Below are positions 5,435-7,399 of a stretch of 7,399 bases of DNA, one piece after another. Source of the DNA: Bacteroidales bacterium (GTDB taxonomy: Bacteria > Bacteroidota > Bacteroidia > Bacteroidales > JALTDM01); NCBI GenBank assembly GCA_027073875.1, contig JALTEO010000245.1, positions 1 to 7,399 on the forward strand, written 5' to 3'. Every line of letters begins with the position of its first letter. Positions within the stretch are counted from its first letter, which is position 1. The notes beneath the pieces are model-generated. The model worked only from the letters and a program-made list of their open reading frames with translations, was not told the DNA's origin and did not search any database. The position numbers and the translations under genes are program-made.

Positions 5435-7399
5435 TTATTTTAGTTCTTTTTTGATTTCATCCAATACAGATTGGTTAATAGTTACTTTGTATTTCTTTTT
5501 TAACTGGTCAATCCATTCTTTTTCCAAAGTATCCTGATAATCAGCGATAACCAGTCCTCTAACATCTTTCAATGCTTTTGGTTGCGGTGGTAAAAATTTT
5601 GTTATTTCAATAACCATATTGTCAGTAACGATAAACATTGGTGCTTTATTTTTTCCTGATTCAAATATATGATATAATTTATCTGCATCGCTAAGTGTTT
5701 GATTATCGTCTTTGGTAAAAGTACCTTTTACTTCAATTGTGGCAGCAGTAGAATCTTTTTTGTTAATAATGTCAAGTATTTCGTCATCGGTTCGGTTTTT
5801 CTTTTGCTGTGTTTTGAGCAGTTTCTCAAGTTTTTCCGCTACTTTTTTGTCTTTTACTTTAAAAATAGTTGCCGACACACGGTTATCCCACAGATATTTA
5901 TTTTTTGTTTTCTCATAAAAAGCTTTCAGTCCTACAGTATCTTTTATGGCTTTCGACCAAACTTTTTTATCCATCAAATTAAAAAGCAGGATACCATCGT
6001 GATATTCTTTAAGCAGATAACCGAACTCAGGATATTTCTCAGGCAATTTTGTTATTTCGTAGTTAATTATCTCTTGATTAATAAATTTTTTGAAGTCATT
6101 ATCAATAAATGTCTTAATCGGTTCTTTTTGTAATCTTCGTTTTTGTGCTGCCAAATGTTTGACATATTCTTGTTGTGAATATTTTTTACCATCAATAGTA
6201 AAAAGTGTTTTGTTGAGTTTGGCTGCTTGTTTAGGTTTCCATTTGCCAAAGAAGATAGAGTCATCAACAACTTTGTAAAAATCTGCTAAGGCATTTTTGT
6301 CATACGAGAAATTGTATTCTTTCTTTAGCTTATTAATAACAGCTTCTCTACTTTTTTGTGCTCGAGCATCTTTTGAAATTTTATTTTTGATATTATATTT
6401 TACATCGTTGTAACTTTTTATAGGTTCGCGGTCAATTAATTTTATGATATGCCATCCGAATGATGTCTGAATCGGTTTTGTATAATCGCCTTTATTCTTA
6501 ATTGAGAATGCGGCTTCTTCAAAAGTAGGAATCATTTGTCCGGTACCAAACCAGTTCAATTCGCCACCTTTACGGGCAGACCCTTTGTCATCGGAATATT
6601 TTTTTGCCAAATCACTAAAATCATTTCCTTTTTCCAATAACTGATATATAGAATCTATTTTAGCTTTTGCCTGATCTATTTGTTTTTTGCTGGCTCCTTT
6701 TGGATAAGTAATCATAATATGGGCAACTTTTACACGACCTTTGTTTGGGCGTTTATCCAAAACTTTTATGATGTGGTAACCGAAACGAGTCCTTACAGGT
6801 TTTGAAAATTTACCTACGGGTGTATTGTAAGCAACTGTTTCAAAAGGATAAACCATTTGGAATACGGTAAAATATCCTAAATCACCACCTTTTGGTCCTG
6901 TTTGCTTGTCTTCGGAATATTTCTTAGCTTCTTCGGAAAAGTCTTTTCCTGCTTTTAATTCTTTATATATCTTCCATATTTTATTGTAGGCAATCAAAGT
7001 ATCTTTTGGTGTGGCATTAGCTGCAACCAAGACCAAGATATGTGCAGCCCGAATGTCATAATGCATTCTTTTGTAAGCTTCTTGCATTAATTGATTGTCC
7101 ACCGCTGAGTCTGTAAGATATGGCTTAACAAGTTGTTTTTTATAATTTTTCATTTCTCTCTTAAAAGAAGAAGTAGTATCCAACCCTTGCATTTCGGCAT
7201 CATGTACCTTTAATTTGAAGTTAGTAAATAGTTTCAGGTAGTCGTCCACATTCTTTGGACTTTCAGAATCTATCGTATTGTTTTTCTTGTAAATCCGGAT
7301 AAACTCATCTTTTGAGATATTTTCGTTATCAATGGTCATAAATGTCTTATTATTATTTTGTGACCATAAATTTCCTACCATTAATAATGAGATTAGACT
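5435..7399 (-). CDS. Two-parvulin peptidyl-prolyl isomerase, periplasmic (5' partial)
   Basis: This is a large periplasmic parvulin-type peptidyl-prolyl isomerase, likely a folding chaperone for envelope proteins. The start is outside the window. The frame stays open past the ATG at 7381 to the edge, and the added codons read SLISLL, so SLISLLMVGNLWSQ is the end of a signal peptide and that ATG is internal. Counting from it (648 residues), about 10-105 is a SurA/PpiD-like N-domain. Parvulin 1 is about 107-210 (RAAHILV...RFGYHIIKVLD) and parvulin 2 about 217-318 (KVAHIMITYP...SFGWHIIKLID). Both keep the N-terminal His, the S-x-D-K...KGG(E/D)L loop and the C-terminal G-aromatic-HI motif, so both may be active. 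The C-terminal half (about 360-648) is lysine-rich and holds further chaperone-like helices (about 395-500), with a segment near 500-600 that may be a decayed third parvulin. It heads the visible operon. Confidence 0.93.
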   Translation of the reverse strand, partial: SLISLLMVGNLWSQNNNKTFMTIDNENISKDEFIRIYKKNNTIDSESPKNVDDYLKLFTNFKLKVHDAEMQGLDTTSSFKREMKNYKKQLVKPYLTDSAVDNQLMQEAYKRMHYDIRAAHILVLVAANATPKDTLIAYNKIWKIYKELKAGKDFSEEAKKYSEDKQTGPKGGDLGYFTVFQMVYPFETVAYNTPVGKFSKPVRTRFGYHIIKVLDKRPNKGRVKVAHIMITYPKGASKKQIDQAKAKIDSIYQLLEKGNDFSDLAKKYSDDKGSARKGGELNWFGTGQMIPTFEEAAFSIKNKGDYTKPIQTSFGWHIIKLIDREPIKSYNDVKYNIKNKISKDARAQKSREAVINKLKKEYNFSYDKNALADFYKVVDDSIFFGKWKPKQAAKLNKTLFTIDGKKYSQQEYVKHLAAQKRRLQKEPIKTFIDNDFKKFINQEIINYEITKLPEKYPEFGYLLKEYHDGILLFNLMDKKVWSKAIKDTVGLKAFYEKTKNKYLWDNRVSATIFKVKDKKVAEKLEKLLKTQQKKNRTDDEILDIINKKDSTAATIEVKGTFTKDDNQTLSDADKLYHIFESGKNKAPMFIVTDNMVIEITKFLPPQPKALKDVRGLVIADYQDTLEKEWIDQLKKKYKVTINQSVLDEIKKELK

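Noticed and set aside
5699..6133. Plus-strand open frame of 144 codons opposite the large isomerase
   Set aside because: It is rich in Phe and Ile, as expected for the antisense of a Lys/Asn/Asp-rich gene, with no domain and no context.
7379..7381. ATG at 7381 as the start of the two-parvulin isomerase
   Set aside because: The frame is open to the window edge and the upstream codons SLISLL complete a signal-peptide core, so the real start lies outside.

Overview
The window looks like chromosomal DNA of a Bacteroidetes/Bacteroidota bacterium, probably order Bacteroidales or a relative. It is AT-rich, and no Shine-Dalgarno motif stands out ahead of the genes. It carries an OstA_2-type LptA-like protein of the kind found in this phylum, a cluster of SurA-like chaperones, and the dispersed repeat whose translations give 'VILS.AKNL' and 'RFAQDD', seen as spurious peptides in many Bacteroidetes annotations. 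Taxonomy is inferred from gene content only.

Layout. At the left edge, the 3' end of a small plus-strand gene (2-349) shows a BamE/SmpA-like motif. A 211-bp convergent intergenic region (350-560) follows, with two short hairpins and one copy of a dispersed repeat (about 421-552). The rest is a minus-strand gene row, read right to left. First is a large two-parvulin peptidyl-prolyl isomerase (5435 to beyond 7399), whose signal peptide and start run off the right edge. Next come a SurA-like lipoprotein with only a vestigial parvulin region (4562-5434), a SurA-like periplasmic chaperone with two parvulin domains (3232-4572), a MoxR-type AAA+ ATPase (2259-3224), and an OstA/LptA-like protein (561-2228) at the end.

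The first four genes are almost certainly one operon: stop and start codons abut (5434/5435), overlap by 11 bp (4562-4572), or lie 7 bp apart (3225-3231). The three chaperones plausibly escort outer-membrane proteins across the periplasm, and the OstA-like protein belongs to lipopolysaccharide transport, so the theme is outer-membrane biogenesis. The MoxR ATPase may add a cytoplasmic remodelling activity, but its client is not visible here.

The most unusual feature is the 5' end of the OstA-like gene. A second copy of the dispersed repeat (about 2067-2227) sits exactly where the start codon should be. It leaves no in-frame ATG before the signal peptide, but an open frame runs through the whole repeat to a GTG in its terminal inverted repeat. 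The two repeat copies bracket the gene closely on both sides. No RNA genes, CRISPR arrays, transposase genes or integrases were seen.
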